In this document: positions 1-7,989 of the stretch, one piece after another
Layout: the number at the start of each line of letters is the position of its first letter
How positions within the stretch are numbered: position 1 is the first letter of the stretch
DNA from: Cytophagales bacterium
Lineage (GTDB): Bacteria > Bacteroidota > Bacteroidia > Cytophagales > Cyclobacteriaceae
Reading direction: 5' to 3'
NCBI GenBank assembly: GCA_003537495.1
Contig: DPSB01000546.1
Location: forward strand, 1-10,500
Length of the DNA: 10,500 nucleotides
Notes under the pieces: model-generated
Told to the model about the DNA's origin: nothing
Seen by the model: the letters and a program-made list of their open reading frames with translations, nothing else
Database searches by the model: none
Made by a program: the position numbers and the translations under genes

Positions 1-129
1 GAAACCAAGCAGAAAGTAAAATTTACATCGGCTGCTATCTGGATGGAAGGCATTCTCTATCTTAACGAGAAAGATCCTGATCATCATATTTATATTTTAA
101 AATCCGCGAAGACAATTCCAGCACCATGA
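1..129 (+). CDS. C-terminal fragment of an unidentified protein (5' end outside the window)
   Basis: Frame 1 is open from the first base and ends at TGA 127-129, giving the last 42 residues of a protein whose start lies outside the window. The tail contains AAIWMEGILYLNEKDPDHH and ends in KTIPAP. I do not recognise the family, and no motif is diagnostic. The evidence that it is a real gene is that its stop overlaps the next start as ATGA (126-129), the usual signature of two co-translated genes in one operon. The downstream M28 peptidase gene has no leader of its own and is probably transcribed from a promoter upstream of this gene. The fragment is too short to tell whether the protein is cytoplasmic or exported. 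Confidence 0.65.
   Translation, partial: ETKQKVKFTSAAIWMEGILYLNEKDPDHHIYILKSAKTIPAP
126..129 (+). other. ATGA start/stop overlap, translational coupling
   Basis: The stop TGA of the upstream fragment (127-129) shares bases with the ATG of the M28 peptidase (126-128). No purine-rich ribosome binding site is visible in the preceding 20 bases, so reinitiation after the upstream gene is the likely route to translation. Confidence 0.7.
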
Positions 130-1499
130 AAAAATATGTTTTAAGTTTTTTATTGATGACTATAGTGTCGGTTACTTTTTCACAATCGAAAGATGAAGCC
201 GCCATCAAACAGATTTTTGATGAAGCGTTAAGCAAAGGCAAATCGTATGAAATGCTTCACGATTTATGCACCAACATCGGGCCGAGGCTTTCCGGATCGC
301 CCGGTGCTGCGGCTGCGGTGGAGTGGAGCCGGCATGTAATGAAAAGACTCGACTTTGATTCTGTATGGCTGCAGCCAGTACTGGTACCACATTCGTTACG
401 TGGTCAAAAAGAAACCGGCCGCATTATCTCGCGCAAGCAAGGAACAATACCTGTAAATGTTTGCGCATTGGGCGGAACAATTGGTACCGGCCCTGCTGGT
501 ATTGCTGCAAACATTGTTGAAGTAAAAAGTTTGGAGGAATTGAAAGCTTTAGGCACAGCTGGTGTGAAAGGTAAAATTGTATTCTTCAATCGTGCGATGG
601 ATCCTACCCGAATGAACACATTTACTGCTTATGGTGGTGCAGTAGAACAACGCGCCAATGGTGCTTCGGAGGCTGCGAAATATGGTGCTGTGGCTGCCTT
701 GGTTCGATCGATGGGTTCTAACCTCGAAGATTATCCGCATACGGGAAGTATGCGCTATGCGCCCAATGTGGTTAAGATTCCAGCATTGGCTATCAGCACA
801 CGGCATGCTGAGTTGTTAAGTCAAATATTGAAAGAAGAAAAAGACTTGCAGGTTTACCTCGAAAATCATTCTGTTACATTAGATGATGCACCTTCTTTTA
901 ATGTAATCGGAGAAATCCGCGGCAGCGAATATCCAGATGAAATTATTGTGGTGGGTGGCCATCTTGATTCGTGGGATTTGGGCCAGGGCGCACATGATGA
1001 TGGGGCTGGTTGTGTGCAGTCGATAGAAGTTTTGCGACTGTTTAAACAGATGGGTTATAAACCCAAACGTACCATTCGCGCTGTTATGTTTATGAATGAA
1101 GAAAATGGGTTGCGTGGTGGATTAAAGTATGCAGAACTGGCTGAGAAGAATAAAGAGAAACACATTGCGGCTATTGAATCCGATCGGGGCGGTTTTGTGC
1201 CGCGTGGGTTTACCGTACCTACCGATGCCACTGCCAAAGCAAAGGTGCGGAGTTGGAAATCGTTGTTGGAACCATACGGCCTCTCTGACTTTACTACCGA
1301 AGGTGGAGGTGCTGATATTGGTCCGCTCGCCAATCAAGGTGTAGCGTTGCTAGGTTTTCTACCCGACTCACAGCGGTATTTTAATTATCACCACACGGCT
1401 GAAGACACGATTGACAAAGTGGACAAACGGGAATTGGAATTAGGTGCAGCAGCCATGGCTGCTATGGTGTATTTAATTGATCAGTATGGGTTGAAGTAG
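126..1499 (+). CDS. Secreted M28 family zinc metallopeptidase, carboxypeptidase Q-like
   Basis: This is a 457-residue exported peptidase. Residues 1-19 form a signal peptide with a likely cut before Gln20. Residues about 45-75 carry the N-terminal motif of this subgroup (IGPRLSGSPG, then VEWSRHVM). A PA-like insert spans about 105-235. The M28 catalytic core follows, with expected zinc ligands and catalytic residues all present: H279 and D281 in GGHLDSW, bridging D291 in AHDDGAG, E325/E326 in MNEENG, D353 in ESDRGG, and H423 in HHTAEDT. Known members are di-zinc exopeptidases that release terminal residues from peptides. The closest familiar type is the plasma glutamate carboxypeptidase / carboxypeptidase Q group, but substrate preference cannot be read here. 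Length fits that group. The start is fixed by the signal peptide and by the ATGA overlap with the preceding gene. It probably digests peptides in the periplasm or outside the cell. The family call is firm; the exact specificity is inference. Confidence 0.95.
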   Translation: MKKYVLSFLLMTIVSVTFSQSKDEAAIKQIFDEALSKGKSYEMLHDLCTNIGPRLSGSPGAAAAVEWSRHVMKRLDFDSVWLQPVLVPHSLRGQKETGRIISRKQGTIPVNVCALGGTIGTGPAGIAANIVEVKSLEELKALGTAGVKGKIVFFNRAMDPTRMNTFTAYGGAVEQRANGASEAAKYGAVAALVRSMGSNLEDYPHTGSMRYAPNVVKIPALAISTRHAELLSQILKEEKDLQVYLENHSVTLDDAPSFNVIGEIRGSEYPDEIIVVGGHLDSWDLGQGAHDDGAGCVQSIEVLRLFKQMGYKPKRTIRAVMFMNEENGLRGGLKYAELAEKNKEKHIAAIESDRGGFVPRGFTVPTDATAKAKVRSWKSLLEPYGLSDFTTEGGGADIGPLANQGVALLGFLPDSQRYFNYHHTAEDTIDKVDKRELELGAAAMAAMVYLIDQYGLK

Positions 1500-1546
1500 A
1501 TTTGAATAATTCTATTATCTTTAAAAGTTGGCCTAATCGTTTTCTA

Positions 1547-4500
1547 ATGAAGTTCGCTCACTTTTTGCAGCTCGCTTTAGCACTTGTTTCTTATAGTGTG
1601 AAGGCACAATATTACGAGACTACGTTCCAGATTCCTGATTACGTTAGCCAATCTTATTATGATCGGAATGAAATTTATGACTACGGATACTTAAACTATT
1701 ACAAATTATTAAGACCAAATCCATTAGGTGGATTTTTGGTTTTGGGTAATGACCGCAGTACACTCTATTATTACATAGGGGGTACTCAAAACGTGTGGAC
1801 TAGAGACTTCGGATCATTTAAAGTTATTTCGTTTGCAGTTTCAGGAACAGGTGTTGTAAGTGTTATTTCTAAGTCGGGTACAACAACTAAATTTTCGAGA
1901 TTAAACGCTTCAACGGGGGCTATTCTTGGTGCAGAGGAGACATTCTCCTCAAGCGGTAATCAAATAAGTGGCGTAGCAGTTGATAGTCAGGGTAACTCCT
2001 ATGTTGTCGGTTCGCTTAATATAAGTGGTCAGATTGATGTACAACTTATTAAGTACAGCACAAGCGGTACAAAAGTCTGGACAAAAACATTTAACTCCTT
2101 TGAATATTTTGGTGAAAACCTGAACGATTTTGGCTACGGTATTGCAATTAATTCTAACAACGAAATCGGGCTTGTTGGGATGACTTATCAATACCCTTAC
2201 TACCCACGAATAATTACAATAAAATGTGATACGGATGGTATAGTTTCCTGGAGTAGTTTCGATGTGCCAGTTCAACAAGACACACATGTTAATTTCAGAA
2301 ATCTTAAAATTTCAAGTAATGGTGATCTATACCTATTGGCGGACGGACGAAGCATTATTGGTTATGAGCATGTTGTGATTCGTTATACATTCAATGGGAA
2401 TTATGATTTTAACTTCACCAGTAGCTTTAGCAGGCAAGCTATGGATTTTGATATTTCTGATTCTGGTAATAGAATTTTTGTGTTAGGGGCTGCATCTTCA
2501 TTTTACGGATTTCAGGTGGCTGAACTTATCACCGACAGGATTGAGGAGATAAATGGTCCTCAGGATGGTTCAGGGTTTTTTGCTCAGGAAAATGCCGGAA
2601 GTATTTATTATGATACTGATATGGATGAGGTTTATGTTTCTTGCGCATTCAGAGGTTATTATTACTCAGGAAATCCCCCATATGAATATTCGGAGCTAAA
2701 AAGATTTGATTCGTCTTTAAATCCAGTCTTTTCAAAGCGAATAAATAGCGAAATCATTGTTAATTTTTTTGGGGATTATCTTAGGCAAACTGCTCTAACT
2801 AATTACGGAAGAGGGTATCAATTTCGCTCATGCGATTACATCAGTTCGCCAAGCGTTACGTTAGATCCAACTTCTCAAACCATATGTGTTGGACAGAACG
2901 TTCAATTTAGAGCTAATGCCACAGGTACAGCGATCCGTTATTTGTGGAAACGTAATGGTGTGGCACTTTCAGACAATAATAGAATATCAGGTGCAACTTC
3001 ATCCATTTTACAAATTAATGCTACCAATGCTATAGAAGATGCCGGAACTTACTATTGTGAGATTTCAGACTTTTGCAGTAATCTTACTGCAACATTTTCC
3101 GCTACACTAGCCTTCATACAACAATCATCAATAACAAATCAACCTGGTAGTGTAACACAATGCCCTGGTACCGAAGCCGTTTTTCAAATCACCACAACAG
3201 GCGGACAGAACGTAAAATACCAATGGCGTAAGGGAACCACAATACTTACAGAAAGTGCCTCTGTTGTGGGTACTGCCACAAACAGACTTGCCTTAAAATC
3301 TATAGCAGCCGCAACTGCCGGTGATTATTATTGCTATGTAACCAGCGATTGCTTTACGGTTCCACAAATCACTCAGAAGGGCGTGCTTACGGTGCTTCCA
3401 GGTTCTGCCATTATAAACCAGCCACAATCCGTTTCAACTTGTAGCGGAACCAATGCTGTGTTTGCTGTGTCAGCATCAGGAACTAATTTAACCTATCAAT
3501 GGAGAAAAGGAACCGTGAACTTAACAGAATCAACATCGCAGGTAGGGGTTAATACCAATTCACTCACCATTCGTAACGTAGCAAGTGGTAATGCAGGCGA
3601 CTACAATTGTGTAGTATCAAGCACCTGTGGAAATATAACCACTAACACGGTTGCATTATCCGTAACTACTTCTCCACAGCTTACAGCGCAACCCGCAAGC
3701 AGAGCCGTATGTACAGGAACCACCATTACCTTTGGTGTTACTGCCACAGGTGCTTCTGGCTATGTTTGGAAAAGGAATGATGTAGTGCTTGCCAACACGG
3801 GTAAGTATAGTGGTGTAAATACGGCAACGCTTACTATAACTGCAGCCACCGTTTCTGAAGCTGGAACATATACCTGCACAATTGCCAATCCTTGTGGAAA
3901 CGATTTGGTATCAACCGCTGCGCAATTAACCATTGCTACCTCTCCATCGATCACAGCAAAGTCAGCTAACCTGAGTCTATGTGTAGACCAGCCTGCCATT
4001 ATGAGTATTACGGCTACAGGTAGTAACCTTACGTATCAATGGAAAAAAAATGGTACAAACCTAAATGATGCTGCAGGTATTTCGGGAACCAAGACATCGG
4101 AGTTGATAATAACAAAATCAAAGCAAAGCGATGCGGGTAACTACACCTGCGAAGTTTCCTCCGGGTGTGGGGCATCTCAGGTAAGCAGTGCTATTGTATT
4201 AGCAGTGCAGAGTGTTGCCACAATAAATACACAGCCTCAGCCCAGGCAGGTGTGCCAGGGTGAAGATGTATTATTTTCGGTTATTGTATCCGGTACGGTG
4301 CAGTCTTATCAATGGAAAAAGAACGGGGTTAATTTAGCAAACAACACCAAGTACTCGGGTGTATTATCAGCCACGTTATCAATTAAGGATAATCAGCCAG
4401 CTGATCAGGCATTTTATACATGCGAGATAAGAACCAGTTGTTCAACTACTATTGCTTCAGAAACAGTTCAACTTTTAGTAAATCCAAAGCCCGACCTTGA

Positions 4501-4975
4501 GTTATTGGATATAACCTGCGATGCTCCCTTTGTGGCTGAGTGGAACTCTCTTGTAATGGATAAAAATAACACCACAGGCACTTACACTTTACTTAATGAA
4601 GCTGATTTAACTCCGATACCCGATCTAATGTCTATTCCATCCTATGGAGTTTACATTATTGTAAAGAACACTGGAGTGTGTACCGATTCTGTTGTGTGGG
4701 ACAATACATGCATTATTACCGGGGTTGATGAAGAAACTCAACCGGTAGTGGTTTTCCCTAACCCGTCAACAGGTATGTTCTATGTAAAGCATTCATCAGA
4801 TGTGTTGCGCATTAGCGTGTTTGATGCAAAAGGTATTCAAATCCTGGCAACAGAACCAAATGTTGCCGGTGAAACCGGTTTTGGGAATAAAGATTTACCG
4901 CAAGGGCTTTATTTGGTGATTACAGATTTTAAAAATGGAAGTTCTGTTGTGAGAAAATTGATTGTTAGCAGATGA
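1547..4975 (+). CDS. T9SS-exported surface protein: propeller-like head, six Ig-like domains, Por secretion tail
   Basis: This is a 1142-residue exported repeat protein. I chose ATG 1547 because it places a clean signal peptide at the N-terminus (MKFAHFLQLALALVSYSVKA, cut before Gln21). A TTG at 1502 is in frame but would add 15 polar residues before it. Residues about 22-430 are beta-rich with SBBP/propeller-like repeats (VAVDSQGNSYVVGS at 143, YGIAINSNNEIGLVG near 197). Six Ig-like domains start near residues 434, 527, 621, 711, 801 and 892, each with a YQWKKNG-type C strand and a DAGxYxC F strand. A linker (about 980-1060) leads to a type A T9SS sorting domain, 1067-1142, with FPNPSTG and final RKLIVSR. 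T9SS moves such cargo across the outer membrane and normally removes the tail, attaching or releasing the protein. Adhesion or polymer binding is the usual guess; no enzyme motif is seen. The head looks AT-richer than the peptidase gene. It overlaps the downstream lipoprotein gene by four bases. Confidence 0.9.
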   Translation: MKFAHFLQLALALVSYSVKAQYYETTFQIPDYVSQSYYDRNEIYDYGYLNYYKLLRPNPLGGFLVLGNDRSTLYYYIGGTQNVWTRDFGSFKVISFAVSGTGVVSVISKSGTTTKFSRLNASTGAILGAEETFSSSGNQISGVAVDSQGNSYVVGSLNISGQIDVQLIKYSTSGTKVWTKTFNSFEYFGENLNDFGYGIAINSNNEIGLVGMTYQYPYYPRIITIKCDTDGIVSWSSFDVPVQQDTHVNFRNLKISSNGDLYLLADGRSIIGYEHVVIRYTFNGNYDFNFTSSFSRQAMDFDISDSGNRIFVLGAASSFYGFQVAELITDRIEEINGPQDGSGFFAQENAGSIYYDTDMDEVYVSCAFRGYYYSGNPPYEYSELKRFDSSLNPVFSKRINSEIIVNFFGDYLRQTALTNYGRGYQFRSCDYISSPSVTLDPTSQTICVGQNVQFRANATGTAIRYLWKRNGVALSDNNRISGATSSILQINATNAIEDAGTYYCEISDFCSNLTATFSATLAFIQQSSITNQPGSVTQCPGTEAVFQITTTGGQNVKYQWRKGTTILTESASVVGTATNRLALKSIAAATAGDYYCYVTSDCFTVPQITQKGVLTVLPGSAIINQPQSVSTCSGTNAVFAVSASGTNLTYQWRKGTVNLTESTSQVGVNTNSLTIRNVASGNAGDYNCVVSSTCGNITTNTVALSVTTSPQLTAQPASRAVCTGTTITFGVTATGASGYVWKRNDVVLANTGKYSGVNTATLTITAATVSEAGTYTCTIANPCGNDLVSTAAQLTIATSPSITAKSANLSLCVDQPAIMSITATGSNLTYQWKKNGTNLNDAAGISGTKTSELIITKSKQSDAGNYTCEVSSGCGASQVSSAIVLAVQSVATINTQPQPRQVCQGEDVLFSVIVSGTVQSYQWKKNGVNLANNTKYSGVLSATLSIKDNQPADQAFYTCEIRTSCSTTIASETVQLLVNPKPDLELLDITCDAPFVAEWNSLVMDKNNTTGTYTLLNEADLTPIPDLMSIPSYGVYIIVKNTGVCTDSVVWDNTCIITGVDEETQPVVVFPNPSTGMFYVKHSSDVLRISVFDAKGIQILATEPNVAGETGFGNKDLPQGLYLVITDFKNGSSVVRKLIVSR
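2846..4483 (+). repeat. Array of six Ig-like domain repeats of about 90 residues
   Basis: Six tandem units start near 2846, 3125, 3407, 3677, 3947 and 4220. Each begins with a hydrophobic-x-x-QP segment, then a Cys-Gly/Asp turn, then TYQWKKNG-like and YxC motifs. Every unit has Cys at three positions: one near the A strand (TICVG, TQCPG, STCSG, AVCTG, SLCVD, QVCQG), the F-strand YxC, and a third six residues later (YYCEISDFC, YTCTIANPC). The B-strand position that is Cys in classical Ig folds is A, I or V in all six. The units are diverged at the DNA level, so this is an old protein-domain array and not a recent tandem duplication. Confidence 0.85.
4972..4975 (+). other. ATGA start/stop overlap between Ig protein and TIG lipoprotein genes
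   Basis: The TGA of the T9SS Ig protein (4973-4975) overlaps the ATG of the lipoprotein gene (4972-4974). The pair is therefore expected to be made from one message with coupled translation, which supports a shared role or roughly fixed stoichiometry. Confidence 0.8.
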
Positions 4976-7900
4976 AACCTATTAAGAATAGTATAATAGT
5001 GATGTTAGCAGCAGTGTTGCTTCAGGGTTGTATTCGTGATGAAATTTTGCTGCCTCCGGTTATTTCAGGTTTTGATAAAAACCCTGTTGCGTCAGACAAT
5101 GTGCTGGTTATCTCCGGAAAATATTTTGATCCGCAAACAACACAGGTTTTTATAAACGATACGCTGGTTGCAACTGCAGGAACAGTTGACCTGGCAGAGA
5201 TCAGGATTTATATTCCGGTAAGAAAGATATCAACTGAAGCTATGCTTCAGGTTAAAACTAAATTTGGTGCGTCCACAAAAGAAACAATCACTATCCTTCC
5301 GCCCGCTCCCTTTATTCGAAAAGTGATACCCGATAAAGCTGGAATAAGTAAACAAGTTAAGGTGGTAGGAAATTATATTAATACTGCCACAGCTGTATCG
5401 TTTAAATCGCCAAATCAGACTGAAAGTATATCTGCTACATTTTCAATTTTAAGTGCCGATACTTTGCTGGTTATAGTACCTGCCGGGCTATCATTTGATG
5501 CTGCCGATTTAAGAGTTTCAACAGGAAGCGGAGAGTCTGAACCAACTGCGTTTACCGTGTTGGCTCCTCCTACCATTGCAGCATTTACACCAGAGCAAGC
5601 CGTGGTGGGTTCTATCATTTTGATTACTGGAACTAACCTTGGATCGGTAAACTCATCCCGAATAGGAGCTAATGCTGTTGAATTGCTTTCGGTTGCGGCT
5701 AATCGCATCGAAGTAAGAGTTCCTGCTGGAGCTGTTTCAGATACGCTACACCTAAATGGCTGGGGCGGAAAGACAAAGACAACCAGGAAGGTTATTATAG
5801 CACAGCCACCCGTTATAGCATCACTAGATAAAACAACTGGTACTCCAGGAACTACTGTTGCAATAACCGGCACAAATTTTCAGAATGCGTTTGAAGTAAA
5901 GTTTGGCAATACTCCGGCACAAATTGTTTCCAATACAGGCACAGTTTTGAATACGCGCGTTCCGGCAGGGGCATCTTCCGGAAAAATTTCAGTAGTCACT
6001 CCGGCAGGTATGGGTACTTCGGTGCAGGAGTTTACAGTAGCAGGCGCACCTATTATAAGCAGTTTTTTGCCCGTCAGTGGCGGTGTAGGAACTAAAATAA
6101 ATTTAACTGGGGCTAACCTTACCCAGGTAACTGTTGCACGTATTGGGTTGGTTAATCTTAAGATTAACAATAAAACCGATAACCAGATGGAGGTGGAAGT
6201 GCTAACCGGAAGTGTAACGGGAAAACTATCAGTTATTGCGGGCGGAAGCACGTATGAAACAACTTCTAATTTTATAATAACTGGTTCGCCACAGGTTAAT
6301 GCGTTTACACCGTCATCGGGTATTCCCGGGTCGGTCGTAACCATTACAGGAATAAATTTTCCAGCAAATCCCGATGTGCGGTTTGGTACGAGCAGTGCTG
6401 CTGTTGTTACCAGTTCAAGTACAACAGAAATTGTTTGCCAGGTTCCGGCCAATGCAACCACAGGAAAAATAAATGTAAGTGGAGCGTTAAGTGCGGCCAA
6501 TTATACCTTGAATGTTAAGGCGGTTATTACTTCTATAAGCCCAATGCAGGGTGGGGTTGGTGCAGAAATTACCATTACAGGTCAATACTTAAGTGGAGCG
6601 ACAATAAATTTTTCAACAGGTAGAACAGCCGAGAAGGTGGGTGCAGGTTCGGATACACAAGTGATTGTAAAAGTGCCGACAGCTGCAATTACTGGTAAGA
6701 TAAGTGTTGTTACTACTGGCGGTACGACCTTAAGCGCAAGCGATTTTCAGGTGCTTGCAGCGCCAACTATTACTTCGTTTACACCGGTATCTGGTGGATC
6801 GGGTACTTCAGTAACAATATCAGGTACAAACCTCCAACATAGCCCTGAAGTTCGTTTTAATAATGTGCTGGCAACTATCCGTTCGTTCTCGGCCACTCAA
6901 ATAGTAGCTGATGTGCCGGTTGGTGCTGTTACTGGTAAGATAAGTGTGAAAACAACAGCAGTTAGTACTGCGGTGGCCAGTGCAAACAATTTTACCGTAG
7001 TGGGTAATCCCGTAATTACATCTATTGTTCCTGCTTCAGGTACTATTAAAGAACGGGTAACCATTAATGGAACAAATCTATCGAACTATACTGCTATTAC
7101 TTTTGATGGCGTGGCTGCCACCGTTTCGGAGATAATATCAAGCACGTCAACCTCGATAGTGGTGCGCGTACCGGCAACGGTTAATGGAGCCAATGCACGT
7201 ACAATTAATGTAAACGTTAGTACTTCAGCTAACAACTCTAATAATTTTGCTTTCTCCTTGTTAGGAACTCCTTCCATCACCAGAATTTCCCCAAATAACA
7301 ATCCCGCGTCATGGGCATTTCTGATTGAAGGAACCAACCTTGGGTCTGTGAAAAAGATAACATTAGATGGCAAGGTTCCGAATGTTGGAACAGCCGGTAT
7401 TGATAAACGAGCCTTTAATTATCTCACCACAAAAGTGCCTGACGATATTAAACCACCATCTGATCAAAACAAAGCTTTGGTTTTATATTATACAACTGAT
7501 GATTTCGGTAAATTAGATCCGGTAAATTATCAGGTGTTACGTGTACCTCCTCCTGGAGTTTACCCACCACCGTTTATCATTCTTCCGCCACCCCTTCCGG
7601 TTAACTATGTGCAGGCTGATATAAGTGCATACTGGATGGATAAGAACTACTTCTCCATAAATCCTGATGAAGCGCATTGTTTCAACATTCGAGGAAATTT
7701 TAGGGACGCATCCGATTTTGCAAATCAGTCAGGTAACTTCTGTCAGTTTCAGGAGTACTATTCGGTAAATGGTTCTTATAGTCCTGTAAGAAATTGGTCG
7801 GGTAACTGGAACAAAGGAATTCTTACGCTCACGAGTTATGACGATGAAGGAAACCTGCTTGAATTAAAGGGACAAGTAAGTGGCTCTACCTTGATTTTTA

Positions 7901-7989
7901 CAGATCAAAACGGAAGACAATTGGAACTTGCATTTGATTCCGGACCTTGCGGAATAATAAATGCTAATGGATGTGAGAACAATGATTAA
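4972..7989 (+). CDS. Large lipoprotein with about ten IPT/TIG repeats and a novel C-terminal domain
   Basis: This is a 1005-residue lipoprotein. The N-terminus is a hydrophobic signal ending in a lipobox, LLQGC, with lipidated Cys20. It is followed by IRDE, whose acidic residues after a basic one resemble the Bacteroidota signal for lipoprotein transfer to the cell surface (inference). Residues about 29-858 are roughly ten IPT/TIG beta-sandwich repeats of about 80 residues, starting near 29, 112, 201, 281, 361, 441, 518, 599, 681 and 768. They carry the typical phrases FTPVSGGxGTxVTISGTNL, VRFG and VPAGAxTGKISV. A proline-rich linker (858-877) leads to a C-terminal domain, 878-1005, with Cys at 903, 924, 993 and 1001 and a WSGNWNKGILTLTSYDDEG segment that looks beta-rich and perhaps lipocalin-like. 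TIG repeats usually act as spacers or bind glycans and proteins. A SusE/F- or adhesin-like surface role is possible, but no SusC/SusD neighbour is present. Family call firm, function unknown. Confidence 0.9.
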   Translation: MKPIKNSIIVMLAAVLLQGCIRDEILLPPVISGFDKNPVASDNVLVISGKYFDPQTTQVFINDTLVATAGTVDLAEIRIYIPVRKISTEAMLQVKTKFGASTKETITILPPAPFIRKVIPDKAGISKQVKVVGNYINTATAVSFKSPNQTESISATFSILSADTLLVIVPAGLSFDAADLRVSTGSGESEPTAFTVLAPPTIAAFTPEQAVVGSIILITGTNLGSVNSSRIGANAVELLSVAANRIEVRVPAGAVSDTLHLNGWGGKTKTTRKVIIAQPPVIASLDKTTGTPGTTVAITGTNFQNAFEVKFGNTPAQIVSNTGTVLNTRVPAGASSGKISVVTPAGMGTSVQEFTVAGAPIISSFLPVSGGVGTKINLTGANLTQVTVARIGLVNLKINNKTDNQMEVEVLTGSVTGKLSVIAGGSTYETTSNFIITGSPQVNAFTPSSGIPGSVVTITGINFPANPDVRFGTSSAAVVTSSSTTEIVCQVPANATTGKINVSGALSAANYTLNVKAVITSISPMQGGVGAEITITGQYLSGATINFSTGRTAEKVGAGSDTQVIVKVPTAAITGKISVVTTGGTTLSASDFQVLAAPTITSFTPVSGGSGTSVTISGTNLQHSPEVRFNNVLATIRSFSATQIVADVPVGAVTGKISVKTTAVSTAVASANNFTVVGNPVITSIVPASGTIKERVTINGTNLSNYTAITFDGVAATVSEIISSTSTSIVVRVPATVNGANARTINVNVSTSANNSNNFAFSLLGTPSITRISPNNNPASWAFLIEGTNLGSVKKITLDGKVPNVGTAGIDKRAFNYLTTKVPDDIKPPSDQNKALVLYYTTDDFGKLDPVNYQVLRVPPPGVYPPPFIILPPPLPVNYVQADISAYWMDKNYFSINPDEAHCFNIRGNFRDASDFANQSGNFCQFQEYYSVNGSYSPVRNWSGNWNKGILTLTSYDDEGNLLELKGQVSGSTLIFTDQNGRQLELAFDSGPCGIINANGCENND
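6689..6707 (+). repeat. 19-base direct repeat, copy 1
   Basis: TTACTGGTAAGATAAGTGT occurs here and again at 6929-6947, exactly 240 bases (80 codons) apart. It encodes the same ITGKISV/VTGKISV position of TIG repeats 7 and 8. Identical codon use over 19 bases in otherwise diverged repeats suggests a patch of gene conversion or common descent. Confidence 0.7.
6929..6947 (+). repeat. 19-base direct repeat, copy 2
   Basis: This is the second exact copy of the 19-base block at 6689-6707, in the same reading frame and the same position of the next TIG unit. Flanking bases on both sides differ, so the identity is local. Confidence 0.7.

Larger units (their letters stand above)
5056..7545 (+). repeat. 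Array of about ten IPT/TIG domain repeats
   Basis: The array is translated in one frame. Repeat boundaries are marked by P-x-I-x-S-F-x-P followed by G-x-x-V-x-I-x-G-T-N-L/F and ending in V-P-A-G-A-x-x-G-K-I-S-V. Repeats 3 to 9 are the most regular, while the first, second and tenth are degenerate. The tenth lacks the VPAG end and has an insertion-like KVPDDIKPPSDQNK stretch. DNA identity between units is low apart from short blocks. Confidence 0.85.

Noticed and set aside
1491..1523. Possible promoter ahead of the Ig protein gene: TTG 1491-1493 and TATCTTTA 1516-1523
   Set aside because: The -7 candidate lacks the final G of TAnnTTTG and the spacing of 22 bases is slightly long. In such an AT-rich gap a match of this quality is expected by chance, and read-through from the peptidase gene is equally likely.
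1502..1546. TTG start at 1502 for the T9SS Ig protein
   Set aside because: It would put 15 mostly polar residues (including NNS and WPNR) in front of a good signal peptide. ATG 1547 gives a normal one, so the longer form is unlikely.
5415..6500. Two long open frames on the minus strand (152 and 206 codons) opposite the TIG array
   Set aside because: They lie wholly opposite a clearly coding TIG array, and their low-complexity V/T/A/P-rich translations mirror the repeats. No start context or signal supports them.
2846..7545. Regular repeat arrays considered as CRISPR or DNA satellite
   Set aside because: The periods of roughly 240-280 bases are multiples of codons, units are diverged at the DNA level and the translation shows known beta-sandwich domains.
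4972..7989. SusE/SusF-type starch-binding lipoprotein
   Set aside because: No SusC-like TonB receptor, SusD-like protein or glycoside hydrolase is encoded in the window, and the repeats are TIG units without visible starch-binding aromatic clusters.
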